Source: Zetaproteobacteria bacterium | Lineage (GTDB): Bacteria; Pseudomonadota; Zetaproteobacteria; Mariprofundales; Mariprofundaceae | Assembly: GCA_021545585.1 (NCBI GenBank) | Contig: JAJRTF010000091.1 | Location: forward strand, 1-32,295 | Length of the DNA: 32,295 nt | Direction: 5' to 3' | Shown here: positions 1 through 8,410 of the stretch, one piece after another | Layout: each line of letters begins with the position of its first letter | Numbering within the stretch: position 1 is the stretch's first letter | The notes under the pieces: generated by a model | Seen by the model: the letters and a program-made list of their open reading frames with translations, nothing else | The model's database searches: none | Told to the model about the DNA's origin: nothing | Position numbers and translations under genes: made by a program

Positions 1-379
1 ACATTGAACAACACATCCCTTTCACCCTGAAAGGCTTCAATTGCTCGGCTACGACCGGCTCGACCAGCACGAGCTGGTGCCATTGATCAATGATCTCTAT
101 GCCAACGAATGGTCGCTCTACCAGAACCACTTCTGCCCGTCCTTTAAGCTGGTTGAGAAAACGTGCATCAACTCCAAATACCGGAAAAAATACGACAAGC
201 CGAAAACGCCATATCAGCGGGTCATGGAATCAAAAGACATCGTCGCAGAGATCAAACAGCAGCTCAAGGCCGTGCATTTGACGCTCGATCCGTTTATCCT
301 GAAGGCGGATATTGACCGGAAACTGCGACGTATCTTTCAGCATGTGAAAGTTGCATCAATTGTGAGGCAACGTATCTGA
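1..379 (+). pseudogene. Remnant of a DDE transposase (integrase-core type), 5'-truncated with an internal deletion
   Basis: Only the end of a transposase gene is present. Two pieces lie in different frames. Frame 3 from position 3 encodes IEQHIPFTLKGFN, which resembles the stretch just before the second catalytic Asp of integrase-core transposases. From about position 41 frame 2 encodes LGYDRLDQHELVPLINDLY and continues to a TGA at 377-379, matching the C-terminal part of the same kind of protein. In intact relatives, as I remember them, about 50-60 residues holding the second Asp and the catalytic Glu region lie between these pieces, so an internal deletion has joined them. The protein cannot be active. 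I cannot name the IS family with confidence. Confidence 0.7.
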
Positions 380-410
380 CCCTTCGGTTACATTTTTCAA
401 TGAGGCAACG
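363..410. repeat. Two direct copies of TGAGGCAACG at the end of the transposase remnant
   Basis: TGAGGCAACG occurs at 363-372 and again at 401-410. The first copy lies in the last codons of the transposase remnant and the second just after it. Repeats of this kind near an IS end usually bind the transposase, so the outer edge of the old element probably lies shortly after 410. That role is inference. Confidence 0.5.
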
Positions 411-505
411 CGCATGTTTAATGCATAGTCTGGTACATGTACCGGGTGGTGAAATGGGATGTGATGTCGATGTTATAAATTGCCACAATGGTTGCCATTA
501 CAGGC

Positions 506-534
506 TTGCATTGTAGCATTAGCACTCATATAAT
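506..534 (+). promoter_or_regulatory. Sigma-70-type promoter of rpoH
   Basis: TTGCAT (506-511) is followed after exactly 17 bases by a perfect TATAAT (529-534). The -10 box sits in the spacer of the CIRCE element, so a bound repressor would block RNA polymerase. The predicted start of transcription is near 541, about 60 bases before the rpoH start codon. Confidence 0.7.
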
Positions 535-545
535 GAGAGTGCCAA
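519..545 (+). promoter_or_regulatory. CIRCE operator (HrcA binding site) over the rpoH promoter
   Basis: TTAGCACTC (519-527), nine bases, then GAGTGCCAA (537-545). This is the CIRCE inverted repeat TTAGCACTC-N9-GAGTGCTAA with one mismatch in 18 arm positions and the exact 9-base spacer. HrcA represses at CIRCE and is released when GroEL is titrated by unfolded protein. CIRCE is best known in front of groESL, hrcA and dnaK; here it lies on the rpoH promoter. hrcA itself is not in the window. Confidence 0.9.
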
Positions 546-599
546 AGGGGTGGTAGATTGCATCCCTGCACGAATGAATAGCAACGATGGAGGTTGATC

Positions 600-1421
600 G
601 TGTTTGTACCAGCAGTCGAAATGTCGAGTCTTTCACTGTTTATGCGTGATGTACGAAAGATTCCGCATTTGGATCGGGAAGAAGAGACCCGTCTCGCCCG
701 TCTCTGGCGTGACCGCCAGGATCGTGAGGCCGCACGGCAACTGGTGCTGTCGAACCTGTACGGCGTTGCAGCGATTGCCCGTGAATACCGTCACTTCGGT
801 TTGCCTGAAATGGATCTGATCCAGGAAGGTACGCTGGGGCTGATGCATGCCGTGAAACGCTTTGATCCCGAGCGCGGATTCCGCCTGATGACTTATGCAT
901 CGTGGTGGGTGCGTGCTGCAATCCACGATTTCATCCTGCGTTCGTGGAGCATTGTTAAGCTCGGTACCAACAAGATACAGCGCCGGATATTTGCCGGCCT
1001 GCAAAAGGCCAGGAACGCCATCGCTGCGCTTGAGGGTCATCATGCCGATGAGGTGGCAGCGGATTTTGGCATGAATGCCAACGAATATCAGGAAGCTGCC
1101 AATGCTTTTATCCAGCGCGATATCTCGCTGGATGTGGAATGTGAGGAAGGCGGAGCGATGGTGCATGCCTTGCCGGCACCCGATGCTACGCCGGAAGATA
1201 TTGTGACCGAGTCGAACTGGCAGGATTATCAGAAATCTGCGCTTTATTCATCCATCAACAAGTTGCCCGAGCGTGATCGCATCATTGTCGAACGCCGCCA
1301 CCTGTCTGAGGAGCCGGCTACACTGAAGGAGCTTTCCGAAGAGTTCAGTGTGTCCATTGAACGTGTCCGACAGCTTGAGGCCCGGGCGCTCAAGCGCCTG
1401 AAAGAAACAACGCTGAACTGA
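600..1421 (+). CDS. rpoH: RNA polymerase sigma-32 factor (heat-shock sigma factor)
   Basis: RpoH directs RNA polymerase to heat-shock promoters. The product is 273 residues, close to the E. coli protein (284). Seen in order: region 1.2/2.1 (SLFMRDVRKIPHLDREEE), region 2 with the DLIQEG core-binding motif and YASWWVRAAIHDFI, the family-specific RpoH box QRRIFAGLQK just after region 2.4, and a region 4.2 helix-turn-helix near the C-terminus (ELSEEFSVSIERVRQLEARA). I chose the GTG at 600 because GGAGG at 589-593 is six bases upstream; the TTG at 594 would touch that site. ATG at 621 is the alternative. Transcription is likely controlled by HrcA through the CIRCE element. A strong terminator follows, so the gene is monocistronic. 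Confidence 0.95.
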   Translation: MFVPAVEMSSLSLFMRDVRKIPHLDREEETRLARLWRDRQDREAARQLVLSNLYGVAAIAREYRHFGLPEMDLIQEGTLGLMHAVKRFDPERGFRLMTYASWWVRAAIHDFILRSWSIVKLGTNKIQRRIFAGLQKARNAIAALEGHHADEVAADFGMNANEYQEAANAFIQRDISLDVECEEGGAMVHALPAPDATPEDIVTESNWQDYQKSALYSSINKLPERDRIIVERRHLSEEPATLKELSEEFSVSIERVRQLEARALKRLKETTLN

Positions 1422-1435
1422 ACTGGAATTGATGA

Positions 1436-1468
1436 CCAAAAAAGGCGGGCTATGCCCGCCTTTTTTGG
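1436..1468 (+). terminator. Rho-independent terminator of rpoH
   Basis: A 15-bp perfect stem (1436-1450 and 1454-1468) with a TAT loop. The GC core GGCGGGC/GCCCGCC is followed by six T. The flanking A and T runs make it symmetrical, so it could work in both directions. It lies 14 bases after the rpoH stop codon. Confidence 0.92.
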
Positions 1469-1562
1469 TTGATAAGTCGCGGTATGAGAATAACCAGTCC
1501 TTTTCATTCGGGCGTTTAACTATCAGCATCGGGGACTTCATTAAGCAAGGGGTTGTAAGCCG

Positions 1563-4019
1563 GTGTCTGATCGTTACGAAGCGCAAAACATTGAACAGAA
1601 ATGGCAGCAGAAATGGGCTTCGGCCAACATAGATGCTGCCAGCGATGATCCGTCTGATACGCGTCCGAACTATTATTGTCTGGTGATGTTTCCCTATCCA
1701 TCCGGAAATCTGCACATGGGGCATGTGCGCAATTACTGTCTGGGTGATGCTGTAGCGCGCTACAAGCGTATGAAGGGATTTAATGTATTGCATCCGATTG
1801 GCTGGGATGCGTTCGGTCTGCCTGCCGAAAATGCGGCTGTTAAACATCATCGCCCGCCTGCAGAATGGACTTACGCCAACATCGATCAGATGCGCGAGCA
1901 GCTTAAGCGTCTTGGGCTTTCCTATGACTGGTCACGCGAGAGTGCCACCTGCCGGCCTGAGTATTATCGCTGGGAGCAGTGGATGTTTACCCGCCTGATG
2001 GAAAAGGGGCTGGCGTATCAGGCCGAGGCCGAAGTGAACTGGTGTGATCCATGCCATACCGTGCTTGCCAATGAGCAGGTGGTGGATGGTGTGTGCTGGC
2101 GTTGCGATACGCCGGTGGTTCGCAAGAACCTGAAACAGTGGTTTATCCGTATCACCGATTATGCCGAGGAGTTGCTGACTGGCCTTGATACGTTGACAGG
2201 CTGGCCGGAGAAGGTGGTTGGCATGCAGCGTAACTGGATTGGTAAATCGAGTGGTGCTGAGGTTTCATTCGGCATCGAAGGCTCGGATGAAACACTGGAT
2301 ATTTTTACCACCCGCCCTGATACGCTGATGGGTGTGACCTATATGGCGGTGGCTGCCGGACACCCGCTGGCACAGAAGGCTGCCGAGGATAACCCGGAAC
2401 TGGCGACTTTTCTTGAGGAATGTTCGAAGGTTTCCACCAAGGAAGCGGATATCGCGCTGATGGAGAAAAAAGGCATGCCGCTCGGCATCCATGCGGTCCA
2501 TCCTGTTTCGGGTGAGAAAATACCGGTCTGGGTCGCCAATTTCGTGCTGATGAGCTATGGAACCGGAGCAGTGATGAGCGTGCCAGCACATGATGAGCGC
2601 GATTACGATTTTGCCCGTAAATATGATTTGCCAATCAAGCAGGTGATCAGGCCTGCCGAAGGTGACTGGGATATAGAGACAGCCGCCTATACCGATGCCG
2701 GTGTGCTCATCCATTCGCTTGAATTCGATGGCCTGGCATCCAGTGATGCCAAACAGGCCATAACCAGCTGGTTGAGTGAACACGGCAGGGGCAGTGAACG
2801 GGTGCAGTACCGTTTAAGAGACTGGCTTGTGTCCCGCCAGCGCTACTGGGGCACGCCGATTCCGGTGGTCCACTGCAAGGACTGCGGCGAAGTGGCTGTG
2901 CCGGATGATCAGCTGCCGGTTGAACTGCCGACTCATCTGCAGCCGACAGGTGGCGCTTCGCCGTTGAATGAATGCGACGAATTCAGATATACCAACTGTC
3001 CTGAATGCGGCAAAGCGGCTGAACGGGAACTCGATACTTTCGACACGTTCATGGAATCATCATGGTATATGAATCGTTATACCTCGCCGCGTAATGAAGA
3101 GGTCATGGTGGATGCCGAAGCGATGAACCGCTGGGCGCCGGTGGATCAGTATATTGGTGGTGTGGAGCATGCCGTGCTGCATCTGCTTTATGCCCGATTT
3201 TATCATAAGCTGATGCGGGATGCAGGGCTGTTTACCAGCGAGAAGGGTGGGGACGAGCCGTTCAAGAATCTGCTCACGCAGGGCATGGTGCTCAAAGACG
3301 GCACCAAGATGTCAAAGTCCAAGGGTAACACCGTTGACCCGAAGGCAATCATTGAGCGCTTTGGCGCTGATACAGCACGCCTGTTCACGCTGTTTGCTGC
3401 TCCGCCTGAAAAAGAGTTGGAGTGGAATGATGCCGGGGTCGAGGGGGCTTATCGGTTTCTCAAGCGGGTTTGGCGTCTGCTGGATAGAAAGATTGAAAAT
3501 GGGGTCAAAGACAGTGGCGATATCAGTGCCCTGCGCCGTGCCATCCACAGCACGATTCAGCGTGTTTCGCATGCCTTTGAACATGGCTTTGCATTTAATG
3601 TGGTCATTGCCGCGCTGATGGAACTGACCAACAGCCTGCAGGCATTTGCCATTGCCGATGAGCAGGACGAGGCGGCCTATCGAGAAGGGCTGGAAGCACT
3701 GATTACGATGCTGGCACCATTTGTACCGCATTTCGCCTGCGAGGCGGGTGAACGCGTGGGCATGGACAGGATGGCCGTAGAGCAGAGCTGGCCGGAAGTC
3801 GATGCATCGGCACTGGTTTCGCATGAGGTGACGCTGGTGGTGCAGGTCCAGGGCAAGAAGCGCGGTGAAATTACCATTGCCAGGGATGCCGATCAGGATG
3901 CGGCCATGGCGGCAGCTCAGGCCGATGCGGGTATCAGCAAATGGCTGGATGGTATGCAGACGGTGAAGGTGATTCTGGTGCCCGGACGTTTGCTCAATAT
4001 TGTGGTGAAACCTGCATGA
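1563..4019 (+). CDS. leuS: Leucyl-tRNA synthetase
   Basis: Charges tRNA-Leu with leucine in the cytoplasm (class I aminoacyl-tRNA synthetase). At 818 residues it is slightly shorter than the E. coli enzyme (860). The HIGH motif is HMGH at residues 51-54 after PYPSGNL. The editing domain carries the typical TTRPDTLMG motif. The KMSKS loop is exact at residues 582-586. The anticodon-binding and C-terminal domains follow. Start is GTG at 1563, with AAGGGG ten bases upstream. The stop codon overlaps the lptE start (ATGA at 4016-4019), giving the leuS-lptE-holA order seen in many Gammaproteobacteria. Confidence 0.97.
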   Translation: MSDRYEAQNIEQKWQQKWASANIDAASDDPSDTRPNYYCLVMFPYPSGNLHMGHVRNYCLGDAVARYKRMKGFNVLHPIGWDAFGLPAENAAVKHHRPPAEWTYANIDQMREQLKRLGLSYDWSRESATCRPEYYRWEQWMFTRLMEKGLAYQAEAEVNWCDPCHTVLANEQVVDGVCWRCDTPVVRKNLKQWFIRITDYAEELLTGLDTLTGWPEKVVGMQRNWIGKSSGAEVSFGIEGSDETLDIFTTRPDTLMGVTYMAVAAGHPLAQKAAEDNPELATFLEECSKVSTKEADIALMEKKGMPLGIHAVHPVSGEKIPVWVANFVLMSYGTGAVMSVPAHDERDYDFARKYDLPIKQVIRPAEGDWDIETAAYTDAGVLIHSLEFDGLASSDAKQAITSWLSEHGRGSERVQYRLRDWLVSRQRYWGTPIPVVHCKDCGEVAVPDDQLPVELPTHLQPTGGASPLNECDEFRYTNCPECGKAAERELDTFDTFMESSWYMNRYTSPRNEEVMVDAEAMNRWAPVDQYIGGVEHAVLHLLYARFYHKLMRDAGLFTSEKGGDEPFKNLLTQGMVLKDGTKMSKSKGNTVDPKAIIERFGADTARLFTLFAAPPEKELEWNDAGVEGAYRFLKRVWRLLDRKIENGVKDSGDISALRRAIHSTIQRVSHAFEHGFAFNVVIAALMELTNSLQAFAIADEQDEAAYREGLEALITMLAPFVPHFACEAGERVGMDRMAVEQSWPEVDASALVSHEVTLVVQVQGKKRGEITIARDADQDAAMAAAQADAGISKWLDGMQTVKVILVPGRLLNIVVKPA

Positions 4020-4528
4020 TAGTCAGGCGTGTTGCGCTATGCATGATAGCGATGCTGCTGCTTGCCGGCTGCGGCTATCATCTTGTCGGGCATGGCGATG
4101 GGGGCGGTGTAATTCCGGCGGGTGTGCATAGTCTGAATATTGTCGCACGCGGTGAAGGCGAGCAGTTGCTGTCCGATCTGCAAGGAAGACTGAATTCGGA
4201 TCAATTAACGGTCAGTATCAATTCCAGGGACAGTGACAAAGGCTCCGGTTATGCCCGTCTGATTGTGCAGATCAGTCTGGTGCGCTTTACCCCGTCGGCT
4301 TATGATGCGTCGGGTATCGCCAGCCAGTATCGCATGGTCTATGCCGGATCCATAAGTCTGGAGCAAAACGGTCAGGTCATCTGGCAGAGTGGCAAGCTTG
4401 CTGAGCAGGGCGATGTCTATGTGAGCGGTGATCCGGCCAGTATTGAGGCTTCACGGCGGGAACTGTTGCGCGGCCTTCGAAAACAATGGCTGCAGACAGC
4501 GGTTTCCCGGCTGAACTCGGGTTTTTAA
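4016..4528 (+). CDS. lptE: LPS-assembly lipoprotein LptE
   Basis: LptE is an outer-membrane lipoprotein that plugs the LptD barrel and helps place LPS in the outer leaflet. The 170-residue product starts at the ATG that overlaps the leuS stop codon. It has a short basic N-terminus (MIVRRVALC), a hydrophobic stretch and a lipobox LAGC, so Cys19 should be lipidated. GYHLVG directly after the Cys is typical of LptE. The reading frame stays open further upstream inside leuS, but a start there would bury the lipobox. Identification rests on lipobox, size, GYHL and position between leuS and holA. Its partner LptD is encoded about 9 kb away in this window. Confidence 0.9.
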   Translation: MIVRRVALCMIAMLLLAGCGYHLVGHGDGGGVIPAGVHSLNIVARGEGEQLLSDLQGRLNSDQLTVSINSRDSDKGSGYARLIVQISLVRFTPSAYDASGIASQYRMVYAGSISLEQNGQVIWQSGKLAEQGDVYVSGDPASIEASRRELLRGLRKQWLQTAVSRLNSGF

Positions 4529-4534
4529 CCGGCT

Positions 4535-5524
4535 ATGAAGCTCAAGCCGGACAGGCTGCTGCCGCCCGAACACGGAGCCTATTATCTGTACGGCGAAGAT
4601 CATGATGCGTTGTTCGAGGCGGCAGAAGCGTTGCTGGCAGCCGGAGAAGATGGCGCTATCCGTTTGCGTGTTGATGTCAATGAGCTCGCGCGGATTGAGG
4701 AAGAATCCAGGAATCAGGGACTGTTCGGCCCATCCGTTTGTTATGCACTGGTGCGTAACGCCCAGTCAGCCAATCCGAAACAATCCGAGCATATTCTGAA
4801 GCTGGTCGACAGGGTCGCCAGCGGCAATCGGGTGATTGTCTGTGCGCCGGGCATTGAATGGAAAAAGGCACTGCATAAAAAGATGCAGGTTGTGGATGCT
4901 CTGGCCTTATGTGAATTCTTTCTTCCTGATGTGGCCGGTTTTTCCCGCTGGCTGGAGAAAGAGCTGGGTCGGGCAAACCTGAATGTGAGCGAAGAGGCGA
5001 TTCAGTGGATGGCCGATTGCCTGTGCGGTATGCGTCAGGCTGCCCGGCAGATGATTGAGCGCTTGAGCTGGTACGATCATGGTCGCGGTGAGCAGCTGGG
5101 CATGGCAGTGGTTGGTGAGCTGTTGGGCGAGCGCGCTCCGGAGGCACTGGAGGACTGGTGTCATGCTGTGGCACTTCGAGATGAGAAGGCGGTAGCCCTG
5201 GCAGCCCGCTTGTTACGCGATCAGCAGGTTGCCGAGGTTCAGATGGTTTCCTGGCTGGGTACCCGTATGCAGCAATTACTGTTGTTCAGCTGGTTTGCAG
5301 CTAAAAACAACCGCAATCCGGCGCAGGCGGCGCGTGTGTTCGGTGAAGCCAAAAAGAAGGTAGCTGAGGAAGCGCACTGCTGGCGCGGGCCGGAACTTAT
5401 GCAGGCCCTGAATCGTATCGTGGAAGCGGAAAAGATGGTCAAGGGAGCTTCGCTCGAGGACAAGCCGGTGGTAATTGAACGGCTGACGCTGGATCTGGTG
5501 CGGGAGAACGGGCTGGTTATATGA
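4535..5524 (+). CDS. holA: DNA polymerase III subunit delta
   Basis: HolA is the delta subunit of the clamp loader; it opens the beta sliding clamp. The product has 329 residues, near the family norm (about 340). The N-terminal part (YYLYGEDHDALFEAAEALL) and the later helical part (MRQAARQMIERLSW and LLLFSWFAAKNNRNPAQAARVF) fit the HolA pattern. No Walker A motif is seen, as expected for delta. The gene starts six bases after lptE and overlaps bioA by ATGA at 5521-5524, so the block is probably one transcript with coupled translation. The Shine-Dalgarno sequence is weak. Confidence 0.9.
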   Translation: MKLKPDRLLPPEHGAYYLYGEDHDALFEAAEALLAAGEDGAIRLRVDVNELARIEEESRNQGLFGPSVCYALVRNAQSANPKQSEHILKLVDRVASGNRVIVCAPGIEWKKALHKKMQVVDALALCEFFLPDVAGFSRWLEKELGRANLNVSEEAIQWMADCLCGMRQAARQMIERLSWYDHGRGEQLGMAVVGELLGERAPEALEDWCHAVALRDEKAVALAARLLRDQQVAEVQMVSWLGTRMQQLLLFSWFAAKNNRNPAQAARVFGEAKKKVAEEAHCWRGPELMQALNRIVEAEKMVKGASLEDKPVVIERLTLDLVRENGLVI

Positions 5525-6816
5525 GTTCAGGCGCAGGCACTCAGCCGGAGTGGCTGAATTTCGAGCAGCAGCATGTCTGGCATCCCTATGCCTCCATGCT
5601 TGACCCGATGCCGGTATATCCGGTTCGCAGCGCATCCGGCGTTGAACTGGAGCTTGAGGACGGGCGCAGGCTTATTGATGGCATGGCATCATGGTGGTGT
5701 GCTATTCATGGCTACAATGTCCCCGAATTGAATCAGGCCATTGAAGATCAGCTGCAGCGTATGTCGCATGTCATGTTCGGGGGGCTGGCCCATGAACCGG
5801 CTGCCAGGCTTGCCAGCTTGCTGCTGCAGCTGGCGCCCGAAGGTATGCAGCATGTGTTCTTTGCCGATTCCGGCTCGGTGTCGGTGGAGGTGGCGATTAA
5901 AATGGCGCTGCAGTACTGGCAGGCGCAGGGGAGAAAGGAAAAATCCCGCCTGTTGACCATTCGCCACGGCTATCACGGTGATACCTTTGGGGCGATGGCG
6001 GTTTGTGACCCGGTATCCGGCATGCATCATCTGTTCTCCGGTTTGCTGCCCGGGCATTATTTTGCCGATCCACCGACGGCACGGACGGATGAGGAATGGG
6101 ATGATGTCCAGATTGAATCGTTTCGTGCGCTGATCACGGAGCACCGGCATGAAATTGCTGCAGTGATTCTTGAACCACTGGTGCAGGGTGCAGGCGGCAT
6201 GCGCTTTTATGCGCCGGAATTTCTGCAGCAGGTAAGCCTGTTGTGCGCCGAGTATGATGTGTTGCTGATTGTCGATGAAATTGCCACCGGATTCGGCCGT
6301 ACCGGCACCATGTTTGCCTGTGAGAAGGCGGGTATTTTTCCTGACATTATGTGTATCGGCAAGGCGCTGACCGGCGGTTATATTAGTATGGCAGCTGTAC
6401 TGACTTCGGAAAAGGTTTGCCGCGGTGTGCATGCCGGGGGTGATGTGCTGATGCACGGGCCTACCTTTATGGCCAATCCACTGGCCTGTGCCGTGGCTCT
6501 GGCCAGTATCAAGTTGCTGCTGGCCGGTGACTGGCAGGGGCGTGTGCAGGCGATTGAACGGCAACTCTCCGATGAACTGGCTGCATGTCGTGCTCTGGAT
6601 GGCGTGGCCGATGTCAGGGTGAAGGGTGCGATTGGTGTGCTGGAGATGAAGCAGGCGGTGGATGTTGCTGCCGTTCAGCATACCCTGGTGGAGGCCGGCG
6701 TCTGGCTGCGGCCATTCGGAAAGCTGATTTACACCATGCCGCCTTATGTGATGCGGCCGGATCAGTTGTCGCTGCTTACATCTGCCATGTTTGATGCAGC
6801 CTCACACGGTCATTGA
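5521..6816 (+). CDS. bioA: Adenosylmethionine-8-amino-7-oxononanoate aminotransferase
   Basis: BioA makes 7,8-diaminopelargonate from KAPA with S-adenosylmethionine as amino donor, a late step of biotin synthesis. It is a PLP-dependent class III aminotransferase of 431 residues. Visible features: the BioA-like N-terminus (HVWHPYASMLDPMPVYPV), GMASWWCAIHGYN, RHGYHGDTFGAMAV, the PLP-contacting IVDEIATGFGRTG, and the Schiff-base lysine K281 in GKALTGG. Its ATG overlaps the holA stop codon. The other bio genes are not in the window, so bioA has been recruited to the end of the leuS-lptE-holA operon. Confidence 0.95.
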   Translation: MSSGAGTQPEWLNFEQQHVWHPYASMLDPMPVYPVRSASGVELELEDGRRLIDGMASWWCAIHGYNVPELNQAIEDQLQRMSHVMFGGLAHEPAARLASLLLQLAPEGMQHVFFADSGSVSVEVAIKMALQYWQAQGRKEKSRLLTIRHGYHGDTFGAMAVCDPVSGMHHLFSGLLPGHYFADPPTARTDEEWDDVQIESFRALITEHRHEIAAVILEPLVQGAGGMRFYAPEFLQQVSLLCAEYDVLLIVDEIATGFGRTGTMFACEKAGIFPDIMCIGKALTGGYISMAAVLTSEKVCRGVHAGGDVLMHGPTFMANPLACAVALASIKLLLAGDWQGRVQAIERQLSDELAACRALDGVADVRVKGAIGVLEMKQAVDVAAVQHTLVEAGVWLRPFGKLIYTMPPYVMRPDQLSLLTSAMFDAASHGH

Positions 6817-6852
6817 TATGTTGTCCGAAGCCAGCATGGATGAGTAACGGAT

Positions 6853-7701
6853 TTGTCTGATAAACTGCTGGATACCCGCCATCATGATCGTGATGCGGTC
6901 GGTATGACCTATGTCTATCCGGTGGTGTCGCGCCGGGCAGGCGGGGTATCTGTCGGTATTAACCTGAATCCCAACAATGCCTGTAACTGGCATTGTGTTT
7001 ATTGCCAGGTGCCGAATCTGGTGCGCGGCTCAGCCCCCGATATCAATCTTGAGCAACTCTCCGGTGAACTCGAGCAGATGCTGGATGCGCTGCTTGATGG
7101 ATCATTCATGCAGCAGCATGTACCCGAGGATAGTCGCAGGCTTTGCGATATCGCCATTTCCGGTAATGGTGAGCCGACCAGTTGCCATGACTTTGCAGCT
7201 GTGGTGAAGCTGATCCTTGAAGTCATGCAGAGACGGCAATTAAACATACCGCTGCGGCTGATCAGCAATGGTTCCTATATGGGAAAGGCACATGTAAGGG
7301 ACGGGTTGAGGCTGATGGGCGCCGTGCGTGGCGAGGTCTGGGTCAAGGTGGATGCCGTTACAGGGACAGGCTTGCAACGCATCAACGGTATCAGATTGAA
7401 TGAAGTGCAACTGTTCGAGCAGCTCAGTGCAGCTGCCAGCTTGTGCCCCAGCTGGATCCAGACCTGTATGTTCGCCTGGGATGGTTCAGCACCGTCTGCA
7501 ACTGACATCGTTGCCTACCTTGATTTTCTGAAGCGCCTGAAGCTCGGACAAGTCCCGCTCAAAGGGGTGTTGTTATACGGTCTGGCGCGCCCGTCATTGC
7601 AGCCCGAAGCCTCACATGTATCGGCTCTGAGCGCCGACTGGATGCAGGACATGGCGGAAAAGATTGAGCAGACGGGTTGGCCGGTAAAGCTTTCCCTTTA
7701 G
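6853..7701 (+). CDS. Radical SAM protein, COG0731-like (wyosine-synthetase-type)
   Basis: A radical SAM enzyme that should bind a 4Fe-4S cluster through C44-x3-C48-x2-C51 (CNWHCVYC). INLNPNNACNWHCVYCQVPN and AISGNGEPTSCHDF resemble the bacterial COG0731 proteins, which are related to the archaeal wyosine enzyme TYW1. Substrate unknown. The start is uncertain: TTG at 6853 follows an in-frame stop at 6841-6843 and has no clear ribosome site; ATG at 6904 would still keep the cluster motif. It lies 36 bases after bioA on the same strand and converges with the Crp/Fnr gene, leaving only 22 bases between them. Confidence 0.8.
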   Translation: MSDKLLDTRHHDRDAVGMTYVYPVVSRRAGGVSVGINLNPNNACNWHCVYCQVPNLVRGSAPDINLEQLSGELEQMLDALLDGSFMQQHVPEDSRRLCDIAISGNGEPTSCHDFAAVVKLILEVMQRRQLNIPLRLISNGSYMGKAHVRDGLRLMGAVRGEVWVKVDAVTGTGLQRINGIRLNEVQLFEQLSAAASLCPSWIQTCMFAWDGSAPSATDIVAYLDFLKRLKLGQVPLKGVLLYGLARPSLQPEASHVSALSADWMQDMAEKIEQTGWPVKLSL

Positions 7702-7723
7702 GTTCGGATGATGAAAGCGGAGT

Positions 7724-8410
7724 TTACTGAAAGGCTTCGAGTAGAGTTTCCAGCGCCTGCACATCCACCTTCATCTGACCGCGCCCCTCGCACTGCACCA
7801 GAATCCCTTCCTTTTTCAAGGTGCTGATGGCGCGTGAAATGGTTTCACGGCTGCTGGACAGCTGGTCGGCCATAAGCTGGTGGGTCGGCAGCACAGTGGT
7901 AAACCATTGATCATCCTCACACTGGCCAAATCGACGACAGTGATCTGTCAGATAGGCATACAGACGATGGGGGACATCCATGCTGCTGATACGCTCCAGC
8001 ACCTGGCTGGTGCGCCGCAGCCTTGCCACAACCTCGGATAACAGTTTCAGGGCAATACCCGGCTGTTTGAGCAGCAGTGGTTCAAGATCGGTTCGGCGTA
8101 CCTGAGCAAACCTAGCATCCTCCATGGTCGTCACCGTGGCCGAGCGGGGTCGTTTGTCGAGCAGCGACATTTCACCGAAAAAGGAGCCTTTATTAAGCAG
8201 TGAGAGAACAATCTCCCGACCTTCAGCTGTATAGGATGAAATCTTTACCGAACCTTCAAGGATGATATAAAGCGCTTCGCCAGGCTCACCTTCCTGCACG
8301 ACAATATTCTTCTTCTGGACATCCTGCCGGGTGATTAATTCAGCAACGGCCTGGAGTTCATCCTCGCTCAGTTCCGTGAACAGGGGGATTTTACGCAATA
8401 TATTAATCAT
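7724..8410 (-). CDS. Crp/Fnr-family transcriptional regulator
   Basis: The 228-residue product has an N-terminal cyclic-nucleotide-binding fold (residues 5-115) with the phosphate-binding cassette FFGEMSLLDKRPRSATV, in which R89-S90 correspond to the cAMP-contacting pair of CRP. A long dimer helix follows (about 115-142), then a winged helix with HTH at about 176-200 (THQLMADQLSSSRETISRAI). It lacks the N-terminal Cys cluster of Fnr, so it is more likely a ligand sensor than an iron-sulfur oxygen sensor. I chose ATG 8410 because GGAG lies six bases upstream; it overlaps the DUF190 stop by 8 bases. A start at 8446 would give a 12-residue extension. The ligand is unknown. Confidence 0.88.
   Translation of the reverse strand: MINILRKIPLFTELSEDELQAVAELITRQDVQKKNIVVQEGEPGEALYIILEGSVKISSYTAEGREIVLSLLNKGSFFGEMSLLDKRPRSATVTTMEDARFAQVRRTDLEPLLLKQPGIALKLLSEVVARLRRTSQVLERISSMDVPHRLYAYLTDHCRRFGQCEDDQWFTTVLPTHQLMADQLSSSRETISRAISTLKKEGILVQCEGRGQMKVDVQALETLLEAFQ

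Noticed and set aside
1469-1562. Possible leader or T-box upstream of leuS
   Set aside because: Only about 95 bases lie between the rpoH terminator and leuS; no T-box sequence or attenuator was seen.
3941-4015. Upstream extension of lptE inside leuS
   Set aside because: The extra 25 codons would precede a normal signal peptide with lipobox; the ATG that overlaps the leuS stop codon is better.
5689-6681. Reverse open frame of 330 codons over bioA
   Set aside because: It is a shadow of bioA; the sequence is rich in His, Gln and Arg and has no family features.
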